Source: Welwitschia mirabilis (lineage: Eukaryota > Gnetophyta > Gnetopsida > Welwitschiales). Taken from it: a stretch of 38,772 nt of DNA. The stretch is from the NCBI GenBank assembly GCA_051453625.1, contig JBOZIK010000001.1, forward strand, positions 151,937 to 190,708. Direction: 5' to 3'. The translations under genes were made by a program, and so were the position numbers. Every line of letters begins with the position of its first letter. Positions within the stretch are counted from its first letter, which is position 1. The notes under the pieces are model-generated. The model saw nothing but the letters and a program-made list of their open reading frames with translations, was not told the origin of the DNA and did no database searches. Of this stretch, positions 1 through 10,949 are shown piece by piece.

Positions 1-1330
1 AGTTTTTAGCAAGTTAAGGCACATGTCTAACATCCTAAAGAAACAGTTTTCTGTCGTCACTTCCTTTCAGCATTATAGAACCAGTTCCTTTGATCTCACA
101 ATGTCGATCATCCCCCAAATATACATACTTCTCTGAAACTTTGTTACATAAATAAAACATCGAAACATCTGGGCAGACATGAAAAGAAGCATCAGAATCC
201 AAAATCCAAACATCAGAGCAAGAGTATTGAGAAACATTTGTGCATTTGCAATCANNNNNNNNNNNNNNNNNNNNNNNNNNNNNNNNNNNNNNNNNNNNNN
301 NNNNNNNNNNNNNNNNNNNNNNNNNNNNNNNNNNNNNNNNNNNNNNNNNNNNNNCCCTAGATACACATACTTCTTTGAAACTTTGTTATATAAAGAAAAC
401 ATCAAAACATCTGGGCAGACATGAAAAGAAGCATCAGAATCCAAAATCCAAACATTAGAGCAAGAGTATTGAGAAACATTTGTGCATTTGCAATCAATAC
501 AACATCAATATCTCCTTCTGTGTTTAACCCTTGTCCTACATTCTGGCTTTGTTGGTTACCTCCTTTCTGGCGTTGTTTTTTAGGCTGAAGTAGTCCTTCC
601 GTAGATGATCTTTCTAGCAGTGCCAACATCCAATGCTTCTTTTGACAAATTTTCCTTTGCTCTTGCTTTGTCAATGTTCTCCTTCTTTGGTCTAAGAATG
701 TCCTCTACGAATAGCAAGGGATTCTTTAATAGACTCAACAACCCTAGTCTTGTATGCATCTAGAAGCTTTAAAATTATAGTATTCAGGCGGAACATAGTA
801 TCTAGGGCAGTCATCAGTGTAGTGCGAACAGTCTCCCAAGAATCAGGCAAGGAACTGACAACCACAATTACCCTTAAGTGTTCTTCAAACATTACTTTCA
901 AGTCGTCCAACTGTGTGAATAGGCCGTTCATCTCATCTAGGTGTGCTTGCAATAATACACCTTATTTCAACTTCATCTTGAAGACCTTGTTAACAGTATA
1001 AAATTGATTCATGCTAATAGGCTAATCATAACTCTACATCAAAATCTACTACAATTCAGTTGTTGTAGAGATCTTGTTGTGGGATTTAAAAATCCCATTG
1101 CGAAGGCATGGCCGTATCAATGAAAGTGCCCTTCTTTCAAGTTTCTTCCACTCTTCATCATGGCACTTCTTCAACTATTCTGCGTCAAAAAGTCTAGATG
1201 CTACCTTTGCATCTACTTCTGTCTTTAGGACAACGTCACATTCCTTCTGGTAAACAATGACTTCCCTCAAAATCTTCCATATGCCCTAGTTCTCAGCTCC
1301 AAGTAATCGGTCGCTAGTCTGCGAACGCTC
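1..1330 (-). pseudogene. Ty1/copia element 1: gag and start of protease, decayed
   Basis: Read on the minus strand, positions 952-692 give an 86-codon open stretch with the copia gag (UBN2-type) signature, including QAHLDEMNGLFTQLDD and SSLPDSWETVRTTL. Weaker gag N-terminal similarity (DEEWKKLERRALSLI) lies upstream at about 1080-1270, broken by stops. Downstream, at 208-171, the frame reads WILDSDASFHVCP. This is the copia protease/GAG-pre junction, whose family form is WxLDSGAS, so the catalytic Asp is present but the following Gly is Asp. The last 110 bases continue with pre-integrase-like residues (CEIKGTG, then DVRHVP after a stop). No clean zinc knuckle is seen. Frameshifts and stops make it non-functional. 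Integrase and reverse transcriptase would lie left of the window. The class is secure; the lineage within copia is not. Confidence 0.88.
113..495. repeat. Gap-flanking duplicate of copia protease segment
   Basis: Positions 113-254 and 355-495 carry the same roughly 140-base sequence at about 94% identity by eye, on either side of a 100-N gap. The left copy stops at the gap and the right copy starts at it. This looks like two unmerged contig ends or haplotypes rather than a real tandem duplication. Confidence 0.8.
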
Positions 1331-1339
1331 CCTCCTCAT

Positions 1340-1640
1340 TTAACTGTATGGCTGTACAAACAGATGCCAAATGCATTGTACGAACACCCAAAAAATTTCG
1401 AGCGCGTGTCACGCTGCTATGCTCTCCAACCTTTGCTCTGCTACCTTCACTTCACTCCATAGTCTTTCTCCACTACATTCATGGTGATTCGCTTGCTCCG
1501 CTTGCTCGCACCATTCACTCCGCTTTGATAGTCCACTCTGCTGGCTTACTCCGCTCCACTCTGGTTGCTTCACACTGCTTCGCTCACAAGGTTTACAGAC
1601 ACAAAGCTTATTGCCAAAGCGTGTAAGCTCCAAAACTATT
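1340..1640 (-). other. Copia element 1 untranslated leader
   Basis: This segment lies between the primer-binding site and the first gag-like residues. It is richer in G and C than its surroundings. On the minus strand it repeats a short motif close to AGCGGAGYRA at least four times between about 1485 and 1585. No protein of note is seen in either strand. Confidence 0.5.
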
Positions 1641-1652
1641 GCTTTGATACCA
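1641..1652 (-). promoter_or_regulatory. Primer-binding site of copia element 1 (initiator tRNA-Met type)
   Basis: The minus strand reads TGGTATCAAAGC, one mismatch from the common plant copia site TGGTATCAGAGC. It is two bases inside the LTR end (…GTAACA, CT, TGGTATC). It fixes the element's orientation and the LTR boundary at 1655. Confidence 0.88.
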
Positions 1653-1654
1653 AG

Positions 1655-2007
1655 TGTTACAAAAATACACAACAACAAAGCTAGTAAACAATGTAGAAAG
1701 AGAACACAGAGACACAAAGATTTACATGGAAAACACCAATGAAGGGAAAAACCATGGGAAAGTAGTGCAGAGCTCTATTATCTTCTTAAAAAGTACAAGT
1801 CAAGAACAAGCTTTAAGCCAAGAACATACTTCAAGCCAAGAACAGGCTTTAGGCAAGAATGCCTCACAGAACTCTATCGACTCTTTGTCTTACAAACAAA
1901 CAACCCTCACACCACCATTAAATAGGACAAGGGTTACAACCAATCATGGTTACAAGCCAAGAGGCTAGAGAAAGTACCATTCCTCTCTTGACACATGCCC
2001 CATCTCT
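1655..2007 (-). repeat. 5' LTR of copia element 1 (far end lost in gap)
   Basis: On the plus strand the LTR starts TGTTAC next to the primer site and runs into a 256-N gap. It holds the stretch typical of plant copia LTRs (on the minus strand GGTTTTTCCCTTCATTGG, then TTTTCCATGTAAATC) around 1718-1760. A short direct repeat (CAAGAACAAGCTTTAAGC, then AAGAACATACTTCAAGCC, then AAGAACAGGCTTTAGGC) lies at 1800-1857. The outer end was not found. Confidence 0.75.
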
Positions 2008-2263
2008 NNNNNNNNNNNNNNNNNNNNNNNNNNNNNNNNNNNNNNNNNNNNNNNNNNNNNNNNNNNNNNNNNNNNNNNNNNNNNNNNNNNNNNNNNNNNN
2101 NNNNNNNNNNNNNNNNNNNNNNNNNNNNNNNNNNNNNNNNNNNNNNNNNNNNNNNNNNNNNNNNNNNNNNNNNNNNNNNNNNNNNNNNNNNNNNNNNNNN
2201 NNNNNNNNNNNNNNNNNNNNNNNNNNNNNNNNNNNNNNNNNNNNNNNNNNNNNNNNNNNNNNN

Positions 2264-2519
2264 TTTTTTATGTTTTATTTTTTGGTTTCGGCTAATTTGA
2301 GCGGTCATATAGTCACTAAAAGGTTTTTCATGAAGTCCATTGATTATTCAAGCTAAGATAGGAAGCCATTTAATGGTAACTACCATGAAACTACTTCTTT
2401 TAATATTGAAGAAGGAATGGAGAAATTGTTCCAAATAATCTTCTTATAAATCATTTTTCATGCAATCCAAACTCTTTTTAAAATAAAAGATTCTTAAATC
2501 TTGACATCTATTGGAGACA
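2264..2519. other. No recognisable feature
   Basis: This is AT-rich sequence between a gap and the first Penelope-like copy. It may be the rest of the copia LTR or older filler. Nothing can be assigned from the sequence. Confidence 0.4.
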
Positions 2520-3225
2520 TAAACTAGTTAACTGAAGGGGCACCTTTCAAGCTCTCCCTCCCTACAGATGACATCAACACTAATATACCGAAAGATGCTT
2601 CTCACAGGTAGAATGGACCTTGCTTTACAGTCTGACCTTTTGCTAGCAATGTCAACATTAAGATAACAAATATTCAACGCTTGCATGGGATAGGTGTTGC
2701 ATTCAAATCGAAAACAAGATAAGTGATCTATTCTTGACACTAAAGGATAGGATTGTAAGAATGGAGAGATGTGGAATCTATAAGATCAAATGCATCTGCG
2801 TTATGTATTACATTGGTGAAACTAAAGGATCTTTCAAAATCAAGATGAAAGAACATAAGGCAAACAAAAGACATCAGTGAACACAAAAGTTACCTTTAAT
2901 AGAACACATGAACATTGTTAGTAATTGGAGTGGATATTTAAAGATATGATGATCATTGTCATTTGTGAAAATGATTATGAAAGGAAGCCTAGGAAACATT
3001 AGAGATTAAAATGCATAGAAACAATATTAATGGAGATAAATGGTATTTTGATAAGCACTAAGGTCTCTTTCCTTTCCAAATTCTACACATGACCAAGTAT
3101 TTATAATTTCTTTCCCTTATTTTCTATTTTCTTGTTCTCCTGACCTTCATGGTCAAGGCTTCAATCCTCAAAACGTTGGTTATTGTATTACAAACTATTA
3201 GCGTAAGAATGCAGTTTATTGCAAG
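2520..3225 (+). pseudogene. Penelope-like element copy 1: GIY-YIG endonuclease end plus 3' UTR
   Basis: From about 2710 the plus strand reads a linker (NKISDLFLTLKDRI) and then a GIY-YIG nuclease domain: GIYKIKC with GIY at 2773-2781, YIGET with YIG at 2809-2817, then FKIKMKEHK. This layout (FK.T..L..LL..KD, then GIYKI.C, then YIGET, then R..EH) is characteristic of the C-terminal endonuclease of Penelope-like retroelements. An in-frame TGA at 2878-2880 breaks the domain. The usual active-site Arg of the R..EH helix appears as Lys. Decayed residues continue to a natural-looking end, LEIKMHRNNINGDKW, with TAA at 3059-3061. The following 3' UTR to about 3225 is shared with copy 2. The reverse transcriptase part is missing, so this is a 5'-truncated copy. 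Confidence 0.9.
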
Positions 3226-4079
3226 TAACAATGACGTGAATGGTCAACAGGACCACCACAGTTTAGTGTACACTTACACCAAGCTCAAGATCAAAAGAAA
3301 AGAATAATTTCGGCTATTAAATTTCTTAAGGGGTGCAGAGATGAAGACCTGAAACCAAGGTTTGGAATTGTGAAACCAAAGAGCTCTACACCTCACATGA
3401 AAAATCTCTTCTTGGATTTCAGCAAAGAGATTGTGAAAATTGAGTTGAGATTCAAAAGAACCTTTCTCAATGACATCATGGTATTCTGAATAACATACAT
3501 AAGAAGGTGGCGAAAGAACATGGAAGAGTAAAGAGATGACTTGTCTGCGCCGAGGAAGAGTAAGAACTAAGAAGCCATGTAGCAAGAAGGATGTAAACGT
3601 GCCGTGAAGGAGGCCACAGTGCTTGCAGCGAGGATATCTCGGTTAGCGCAGAGGAGCAAGACGCATTATGGGACAGTAACGGTCACCACCTTTGAGCACC
3701 AGGCAACGGTTGTAGCATAGCGCCGAGCCATGAAAGGACCGAGGAATGCTTGTGGGCGCAGATCAGTATTACTTTTGGATCGACTGAGAAGGGAAATGTT
3801 GGGAGCAGCGCGGAAATCCCACGACCGAAGAGCGCAGAAAGCCTGCAACCCAACGCAGAAAGCAATGGCGGATCGGTCCGCGTCCAACAGCCAACGCCTG
3901 TGGAGAGTGTTAACGCTTTCGCAAAGGATGCGTACATCTCCAACAATAGATCAGAGACTGTCAACATTCTGGAGAGATCTGTTTGAAACGCTAGGAAGGA
4001 TCTGTGGTTTGGCCGATGATGCGATGATAAAAAGGATGAACAATGAAAGAACAAAATGGTGGTAAGCATTTTAAAAGGC
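3226..4079. other. CpG-rich island between two Penelope-like copies, no gene recognised
   Basis: This block, mainly 3590-4010, is close to 50% GC or above and has frequent CpG, unlike the AT-rich DNA on both sides. Open frames up to 132 codons exist on both strands, but they overlap and show no known domain. Low-complexity Ser, Leu, Arg and His content suggests chance openness. It might be the 5' region of Penelope-like copy 2, a captured gene 5' end, or part of another element. It has no resemblance to the matching position beside copy 1. Confidence 0.5.
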
Positions 4080-5350
4080 AAAGTTGATGAAGAGACTAAG
4101 GCTGATAAAATCCTGCCTTGAAGTTACTCTTTTCAAGTTATAAGGACACCGTTTTTGAACAAGTAAAAGGTGTTATAATGCTTCACCTCTCTCTCCATTG
4201 GTGGCTGATGTGTTCATGAGGAAAAACCTCTCAATGCCTAGAGGCTACAACCCTTGTGGTGGAAGAGATATGTAGACGATATCTTATGTTTAGTGGAAGA
4301 GTATGAGAAAGCACTCAAAGACTTTCTTAAATATCTTAACTCTAGACATAATGGCATCAAGTTCATGATGAAGGTGGAAAAAGAGGACATCATAACATTC
4401 TTAGATTTAGTCATTCAAAAGAGTAGAAACTCCAAAGAAGAATTTTTTCATAGGATTTTATAAAAAAGGCACCCACACAAATAGGGATGTTGATAGCTCC
4501 TTGAATATCCATCACTTATAAAAGATTAGCACCATTTCAACATTAGTAAATACAACATACGTATATTGTGATGATGAATAGTTTTAGTAGGAAATAAGCC
4601 ACATCCATGAGATCCTTCTTCACAATGGCCATAGTAAAAGAGAAATTAAACAAGTATGGAGAAGGGTGATATACAAAGTAATTGGTAGAGGCCTAAGACA
4701 TCAATGCTAGAATAACCAGAAATTCTTTTAACATGTAGAATGAAGCTCACTTTATAATCCTACCTTTTGCCGACAAGCTTAACATTAAGATAGGAAATAT
4801 TCTACACTTCTACAAGATAGGTTTTATGTTCAAATCCACAAAGAGGATCAGTGACCTAATCCTCACACCAAAGAATAAGATTGATAGAATGAAGAGATGT
4901 GGGGTCTCCAAGATTACATGCACGTGTGGCTTTGTTACATTAGAGAAATTCAAAGATGTTTCAAAATTAAGATGAAAAAACAAAAGGTAGTTGGATGGCA
5001 TTAGTGAACAAAACATTTGCCTCTAGCAAATGATGTGAACATTGCGAGTAATCACTGGTGCATGTTTAAATATGCCAAGATCATTGGCATTTTGAAAAAT
5101 GATTATGAAAGGAAGATTTAACAAGCATTGGAGATTAAAGTGCATAGAAATAATATCGATAGAGATAATGACATTTTGATAATGCTAGCGATGTCATGCT
5201 TTCTAAACTCAGTAAATGATTTAGCATTTATAATCACTTTCCCTTATTTTCTCTAATCTAATTCTTTACACCCTTAGGACGAAGTTGTAAGCCTCGAAAT
5301 GTTGATTGCTATATTACAAACTATTAGTATAAGAACAATCTTTAATTGTT
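4080..5350 (+). pseudogene. Penelope-like element copy 2: reverse transcriptase and GIY-YIG endonuclease, decayed
   Basis: In order on the plus strand: YKDTVFEQVKG (about 4139-4170), SPLSPLVADVFM (4183-4218), the catalytic YVDD of WKRYVDDIL (4269-4280), KEDIITFLDLVIQ, then FYKKGTHTNR (4456-4485), matching the family's FYRKPTHTDR. Next come STLVNTTYVYCDDE and HIHEILLHNGHSKREI, then the linker and a second nuclease domain at about 4850-5010 (RCGVSKITCTCG, FKIKMKKQK). This order is diagnostic for Penelope-like reverse transcriptase with a C-terminal endonuclease. There are at least four frameshifts: one base is missing just before SPLSP, the frame changes before and after YVDD, and it changes again inside the nuclease. 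The 3' UTR (5190-5347) matches copy 1, including ATTACAAACTATTAG. The N-terminal half of the transcriptase is absent. Confidence 0.92.
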
Positions 5351-5399
5351 CAAAAACTAAGTTATGCCATCATCTCACGGAGTGTAAAAAATTAGTGAA

Positions 5400-8030
5400 C
5401 TACTTACCACACAGGGAGATACTTTGTAAAAATGAGTAAAAAAGGTCTAAAGCTCCTTTTTTTAAAGGTAAGCAACAAATCCTCTAGGCAACTTTATGAA
5501 ATCCTTTCCTTTCATTGTTACTTGTTCATGAAAATTGATAGAGTAACTTTTTAATTCACTTGTATCTTGAAATAGTGGGAACTAACAAGAGGAATAATAG
5601 ATATGAGTAGCAACTAAATACTTTTACACACTACATAGTTTTCAACCCTGGTGAGATATTTAATGTTTCATTTCTTTACTCTGGAAGTAAGTTTATTAAC
5701 AGTAAAGTCAACCCTTGAAAAGAAAATGAATTTCTAAGAAGTTTAATCACCTCATCTTTTTTAACAAATTTTCATGGTTTATAGAGAAGCCAAAAATAAT
5801 TTTTGAAAATAGTAAATGGTGAATACTTTTCCCAATTGAACTTTGGATTAAATAGAGAACAATAAAGATCAATACTGGATAGTAGCTTATTAATTACATC
5901 TTGAGAATTCTTAATAAAAAAGAATGGTTCATCTATAAAGTGTTTGTTGACAAGTTGTTTTGGATTTTTGCTAATACAAATACCATGAATACAATTGTCT
6001 TGCTCATCCTTTCCAATAGCATGATATAAAAAGTCTATTGTAATAATAAAAAGATAAGGAACTAAAGACAATCCTTGCCTTATAGGTCTTTCAATAGGAA
6101 GGTGAAACTAATACCTCCTACATTGGAAGTACAAGCGTTTACATCCTTGAACAAATAAGTTGACATGTGAATGAAAACCTTTTCAAATGTTTGCTTTTTC
6201 ATGTGAGTTAAGATAAAGTTCCATTCATTTGTATGATAAGCTTTTACATAATCAAGTTTAAGTGAGGTAATATCTTGATTAGTATACTTTGTCCATGCTA
6301 ATTTCTTCCCAAGACGATACAACATTATTAGGAATATATTTACATTTTACAAAATCACTTTGTTTGATACAAATAATATTAAGCAAGAGAGTCTTCAACT
6401 TGTTACTTAAATATTTAGCTAAAATTTTATAAGAAATATTAAGTAAAGTTATTGGTTTCCAATTGGAAATAGAATGTAAATCACCTTGATTTTAGAAAAA
6501 GACATATGACATCCTGATTACCTTGTAACCTAAGTTGCCTTTGTGTAAGGCTTTTTAAAGTGCCCTAAAATAGTCCTTTCTAATAATATCTCAATGATTT
6601 TTATAAAATTTTATAGTGAGCCATCCATTCCTAGAGCCATAGCATTAACTATGTCAAAGAAAGCTGCTTTTAACTCATCCTCAATAACAAGTTTCTCTAA
6701 ATTTTGATGAGGGACCTTTAAAACTTTTGGGAAGTGAACTTAGCATTCTAGTCATAGAGATACTAATGAAAACCATCTCATTTGATGGCCTTAGTATAAT
6801 GCTTAGCTAAACAACTAAGAATGGCTTAAGAACCCGATTGTGAACCATTATCAACTTCAAGTTTGTCTAATTGAAGAGAAGTAGAATATGTCGTAAGGAA
6901 TCTAGAAAATTCTTTATAATTAGCATCTTAAATGTTAAGCCAAAATATGCTCCTAATATCATCACTTTAGTAAAATAGATTTTTCAAGAATCTAGATAAT
7001 TCTTTATTTTTAAGAACTATTTATGGAAATGATGACTAAAGGGATTGTGTTCATTAACACTAATAATATATGATGTTAAATGTTTAAAATACATTCCTTA
7101 CTTTATTAGCCATTTGTTTACCAACATGTCTAAAATGTTGTGAGATATGACACGTAGCATGAATCCACCATGTAATCTATCTATTATTGCCACTTGAATT
7201 AGGCTTTTCATTTCATAAGATGTGAAAAATAGTTTTCTTGATTTGAAATTATATGGATTTTCATATAATCTGAAGAGAGAAGAATGATTTTGCTTGGCTA
7301 AATGCTTGAAACCAATTTGCAAAAATAATGGCATAATGATCCAATAATTTGTAATCATTCTAGAATTTAACAATAACATTCTAATTCCAAAAAGAAAGAG
7401 AATAAAAATAAAATCCATTAGCGCATTTAAGAATATATCATGTCCTAATTAAAAGTTTGACCAAGTATAAAGGATCCTTAAGGAGAAGAGCAACATTGCT
7501 AAAGGCCATTAATAAGATAAAAAATTTCTTCAAGAGAAGACAAAGAAATCTATATGTAAAAAGACTCTTCTATCTTATCAAATAAATTCTTTATCATATT
7601 AAAGTCTTTACTAAGGATCCAAGAAACATTTAGAAGAAAAAAGGGTGAATCTAACCATAAAATAGCTCTTTTAGAAATTTTTTTTGGAGCATGAATAGAT
7701 CATATTACAAAACCTATATGAGGGTAAAAAAGAAGCACTCAGTTACATCTATTTCAAGAATAAAGATCAATTTACACTACTTTAGAGTGCCAACATGAAT
7801 GAATGATGGTAAAAGAACCACTTGTGCTAGTAAAATGTCTAATGGTAAATGTAACCCTATTTTTAACAAATAACTTCCCAACAAACGTCATTTCTTTTTC
7901 AGAGATTTTGAATTCTTGTAATATTATAAAATTAGGAAACAAAGGATGTTGCTAAATGAAATCCATAGCTCTTCTTCTTTAAAGGTTATGAATAAGATTT
8001 CTGACATTCGAAGATTATATAATCATGAAT
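5400..8030 (-). pseudogene. L1-type LINE ORF2: endonuclease and reverse transcriptase, decayed
   Basis: Read on the minus strand. Endonuclease traces begin near 8010 (NVRNLIHNL, then FPNFIILQEFKI) and include SKDFNMIKNLFDK at 7620-7582, corresponding to the GDFN active-site motif with Gly changed to Lys. The transcriptase starts with NWKPITLLNISYKILAKYLS (about 6465-6406), then KLDYVKAYHTNEWNFI, SLVPYLFIITIDFLYHA and FIDEPFFF at 5940-5917, where plant L1 elements have FADD. Residues typical after it (LYCSLFNPKFNWEK) follow to about 5820. Motif order and spacing fit plant L1 ORF2. Stops and frameshifts break it in many places, and the second catalytic Asp of FADD is Glu. The 3' end near 5400 almost meets the 3' end of the Penelope-like copy in tail-to-tail orientation. 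Confidence 0.88.
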
Positions 8031-8759
8031 ACATGAGACATGAGGCGTTCACCCTCTTAGATAAATCAATAACTAGGTTGCAGTCAAGGTGCATGTAATT
8101 CTTATAGTTTTCTCCCAAAATCTAAAAGTAATTAGAGGTTTGAATGCTATCCTTTGGGGTTTCTATAATAAAAGAAGTGCTTTCATGACAAGACTTGGTT
8201 TTCTTTGAAGGTTCATCATGACTAGATCGTTTATATGATTCCATAATTTTAAAGTCTACCATGCTAGATTACTTTTTGCTTTTTAGAGTAGCATTTGAAA
8301 TAGAAGCATGTGCATTTTGTGCAATAGATATTTATTTTCATTTGATTGCATATTATAATTATTTTAGTTGGTATTGTATGCTTTTTATAATGAGATAAAA
8401 TATTTTGATAAAAAATGAATCCTATGATAGAAGTATTTTGAAACTCATTTTACGAAGTTCATCAATAAACTTCTTTCATGTAAGAGGGGATAATAGTTAA
8501 ATAAATGACCTTATTTGTGGTAATAATTGAAAGAATTTTTTAGATTAAAGTAAACAACTTGTTACTGACAGACATTGAGATTAAGGGATAAAACTTTCTT
8601 TCTATTATTAAAATCTATATCAATGAAATAACTTATCTGAGTTTTAAGTGAGGAAGAAAGATTTTGAATATTAATAACTGATCAAAGGAGATTAACAATC
8701 TCAGGCTAGAATTTCTCAAAAATGAGGGGTAAATCTAACAAGTCCACAAAATAAGATAC
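8031..8759. other. Boundary between L1 LINE and gypsy family 2, nothing firm
   Basis: Short broken frames are present on the minus strand. This could hold the end of a LINE ORF1 and the decayed protease of the gypsy element on the right. I could not place a motif with confidence. Confidence 0.35.
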
Positions 8760-9119
8760 ATAATAGTATTCTAGAGCATTAGCATAAAAATTTGGTTTTA
8801 CCCTTTACACATATTTTTAAGGAATTTCAAATATGTTGGAATTTATTTAATAACATCTAATAGTGGAATGTTAGTTTTAATTTCCTTAAATATTTTCAAG
8901 TATTTCTGTTTAAGTTTCTTCATTCTCATAGGTGTTAAACATCTTAGAGATGGGGCTTTCTTAAGTCCTTCACATTATTTTTTTCATGTTATCTTTATCA
9001 TTCTTCTTAGGGTCAAAAGTAGATTGAGGTATGGAGGTGGATACAGAAGGTTCTTCTTTTGGGGGTTGAAACATTCTATTGATTTATATTCCACTTTTAA
9101 GTAAAACTGAGTTTGATCC

Positions 9120-10730
9120 TTTTTACATCTTATTTTTAATTAATTATGATAACTCCTTTTAGATTAGTCATAGGTGGAGCTAGAAGATTATACTTCTTTC
9201 TAAACATTGAAAATTTTATGATAACCCCTTTTAGATTAATCATAAGTTAAGCTAGAAGATTATGATAACTCATTATTCTAAACATTGAAAATTTTATGCC
9301 ATTCGATAGTTAGTCTTAACATCTTTATTACTAACTATTTGGATTTCAATGAACTATCTTAAAACATTTTCTAATGGCTTACTTTAATATTTGCTAGAAT
9401 TCTATAAAGTCGATGCCTCAATTTTGTTGAGTTTTCCAACAAAAACTAAGGTAATTTCTCAGTTTTATGTTGTGTATATAACCATAGGAAAATGAATATA
9501 GTTGTTAGTCAGTAAAACTTCTTCTATATTGTAAACTATTCACTTATTCAACTGCTAAATCTTACGAGATAAACATAGGATATTCATTTGTTTCATGTTC
9601 ATTAGAGGTATAAATTATACATGTATAACCCTCACTATATTTATGCTATTTAATTGTTTCAAGTTATTCTAGTTTTTTGGCTATGATAGTAATTTTTCTA
9701 CTCATATTAGACTAGTCATCTTGTTTGTAGATTTGTCTTTCTATAGCTATGTTGAATGGTTGGGATTGCTAAGATATATCTTCAAATCTAGATAATATTT
9801 TCTAATTTTTATAACTTTCAATAATGTATTCTAATGTAAGACAAGNNNNNNNNNNNNNNNNNNNNNNNNNNNNNNNNNNNNNNNNNNNNNNNNNNNNNNN
9901 NNNNNNNNNNNNNNNNNNNNNNNNNNNNNNNNNNNNNNNNNNNNNTTACATCTTATTTTTATTTAATTGTAATAACTCATTTTAGATTAGACATAAGTTA
10001 AGCTAGAAAATTTTCTTTCTTTCTAAACATTGAAAATTTTATGATAACTCCTTTTAATTATGATAGCTCCTTTTAGATTAGTCATAGGTTGAGCTAGAAG
10101 ATTATGATAACTCCTTTTAATTATGATAACTTCTTATTCTAAACATTGAAAATTTTATGCCATTCAAGATTTAGTCTCAACATGTTTATTACTACCTATT
10201 TGGATTTCAATGAACTATCTTAAAACATTGTTTAGTGGCTTACTTTAATATTTTCTAGAATTCTATAAAGTCAATGCTCAATTTTGTTGATTTTTTCAAT
10301 AAAACCTAAGGTAATTTCTCANNNNNNNNNNCTCTCTCTATGTGTGTGTGTATATATATATCCATAAAAAAAAGAACATAGTTGTTAGTCAGTAAAACTT
10401 CTTCTATATCGTAAACTATGCACTTATTCAACTATTAAATCTTGGGAGATAGAAATAGGATATTCATCTGTTTCATGTTCATTAGAGGTACAAATGATAC
10501 ATGTATACCCCTTACTAGATTTATGCTATTTAATTGTTGCTAATTATTCTAGGTTTCTAGCTATAATATCAATTTATCTACTCATATTACATTCATCTTC
10601 TTGTTTGTAGATTCATGTTTCTATAACTATGTTGAATGGGTGGGATTGCTTAGACATATCTTCAAATCTAGATAACATTTTCTAATTTTTATAACTTTTA
10701 ATAATGTATTCTAATGTAAGACAAGCTTCT
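9120..10730. repeat. Gap-flanking duplicate, about 730 bases
   Basis: 9120-9845 and 9946-10730 align end to end, from TTACATCTTATTTTTA to ATTCTAATGTAAGACAAG. They differ by scattered substitutions and a short insertion of repeated CTCCTTTTAATTATGATA units at about 10040-10130. The left copy ends exactly at the gap and the right copy starts there. Confidence 0.88.
10332..10362. repeat. Compound microsatellite
   Basis: Short CT, TG and TA dinucleotide runs follow each other directly after a 10-N gap. The other copy of this duplicated region (about 9465-9482) has only TGTTGTGTATATA, so the tract has changed length between copies. Confidence 0.8.
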
Positions 10731-10949
10731 TCATGTCTTTAGATGTACAATTTTCTTCATCTATCATTTTAATCAATTGTGTACTTTGCATTGTTAAACC
10801 TTCATAGAAAACACTCATTATTTTCTATTCTATAAAACCATATTTAGGGAATTTCATCCATAGATCTACAAAGTGTTTAAATTATTTGTAGAAAAGCTCA
10901 TTATCATGTTATTATAAATCCAGAACCTTATGTCAACTTATTAGTTTTA

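Larger units (their letters stand above)
8760..10930 (-). pseudogene. Ty3/gypsy family 2: gag and pre-protease linker, decayed
   Basis: From high to low coordinate on the minus strand: a capsid-end motif at about 10865-10745 (VFYEGLTMQSTQLIKMIDEE), then a knuckle-like CIICTSNEHETDEY near 10500-10460, where the last Cys of C-x2-C-x4-H-x4-C is Tyr. Near 8900-8780 is the linker EIKTNIPLLDVIK*IPTYLK, equivalent to the INIPLLDAIKQIPKYAKFL block that precedes the protease in Athila/Tat-like gypsy elements. The order fits gag to protease. Between 9120 and 10730 the sequence is doubled around a 100-N gap, so the real length is shorter than shown. Neither LTR is seen. It shares the linker type but not close DNA identity with the array at 17-38 kb. 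Confidence 0.78.

Noticed and set aside
1348-1626. Open frames of 92 and 102 codons in the copia element 1 leader
   Set aside because: Both strands are open because of the repeated GC-rich leader motif. The region lies between primer site and gag, where no protein is expected.
3666-4081. Overlapping open frames of 73-132 codons in the CpG-rich island
   Set aside because: They lie in several frames on both strands and show no domain. High GC reduces stop codons, so openness is expected.
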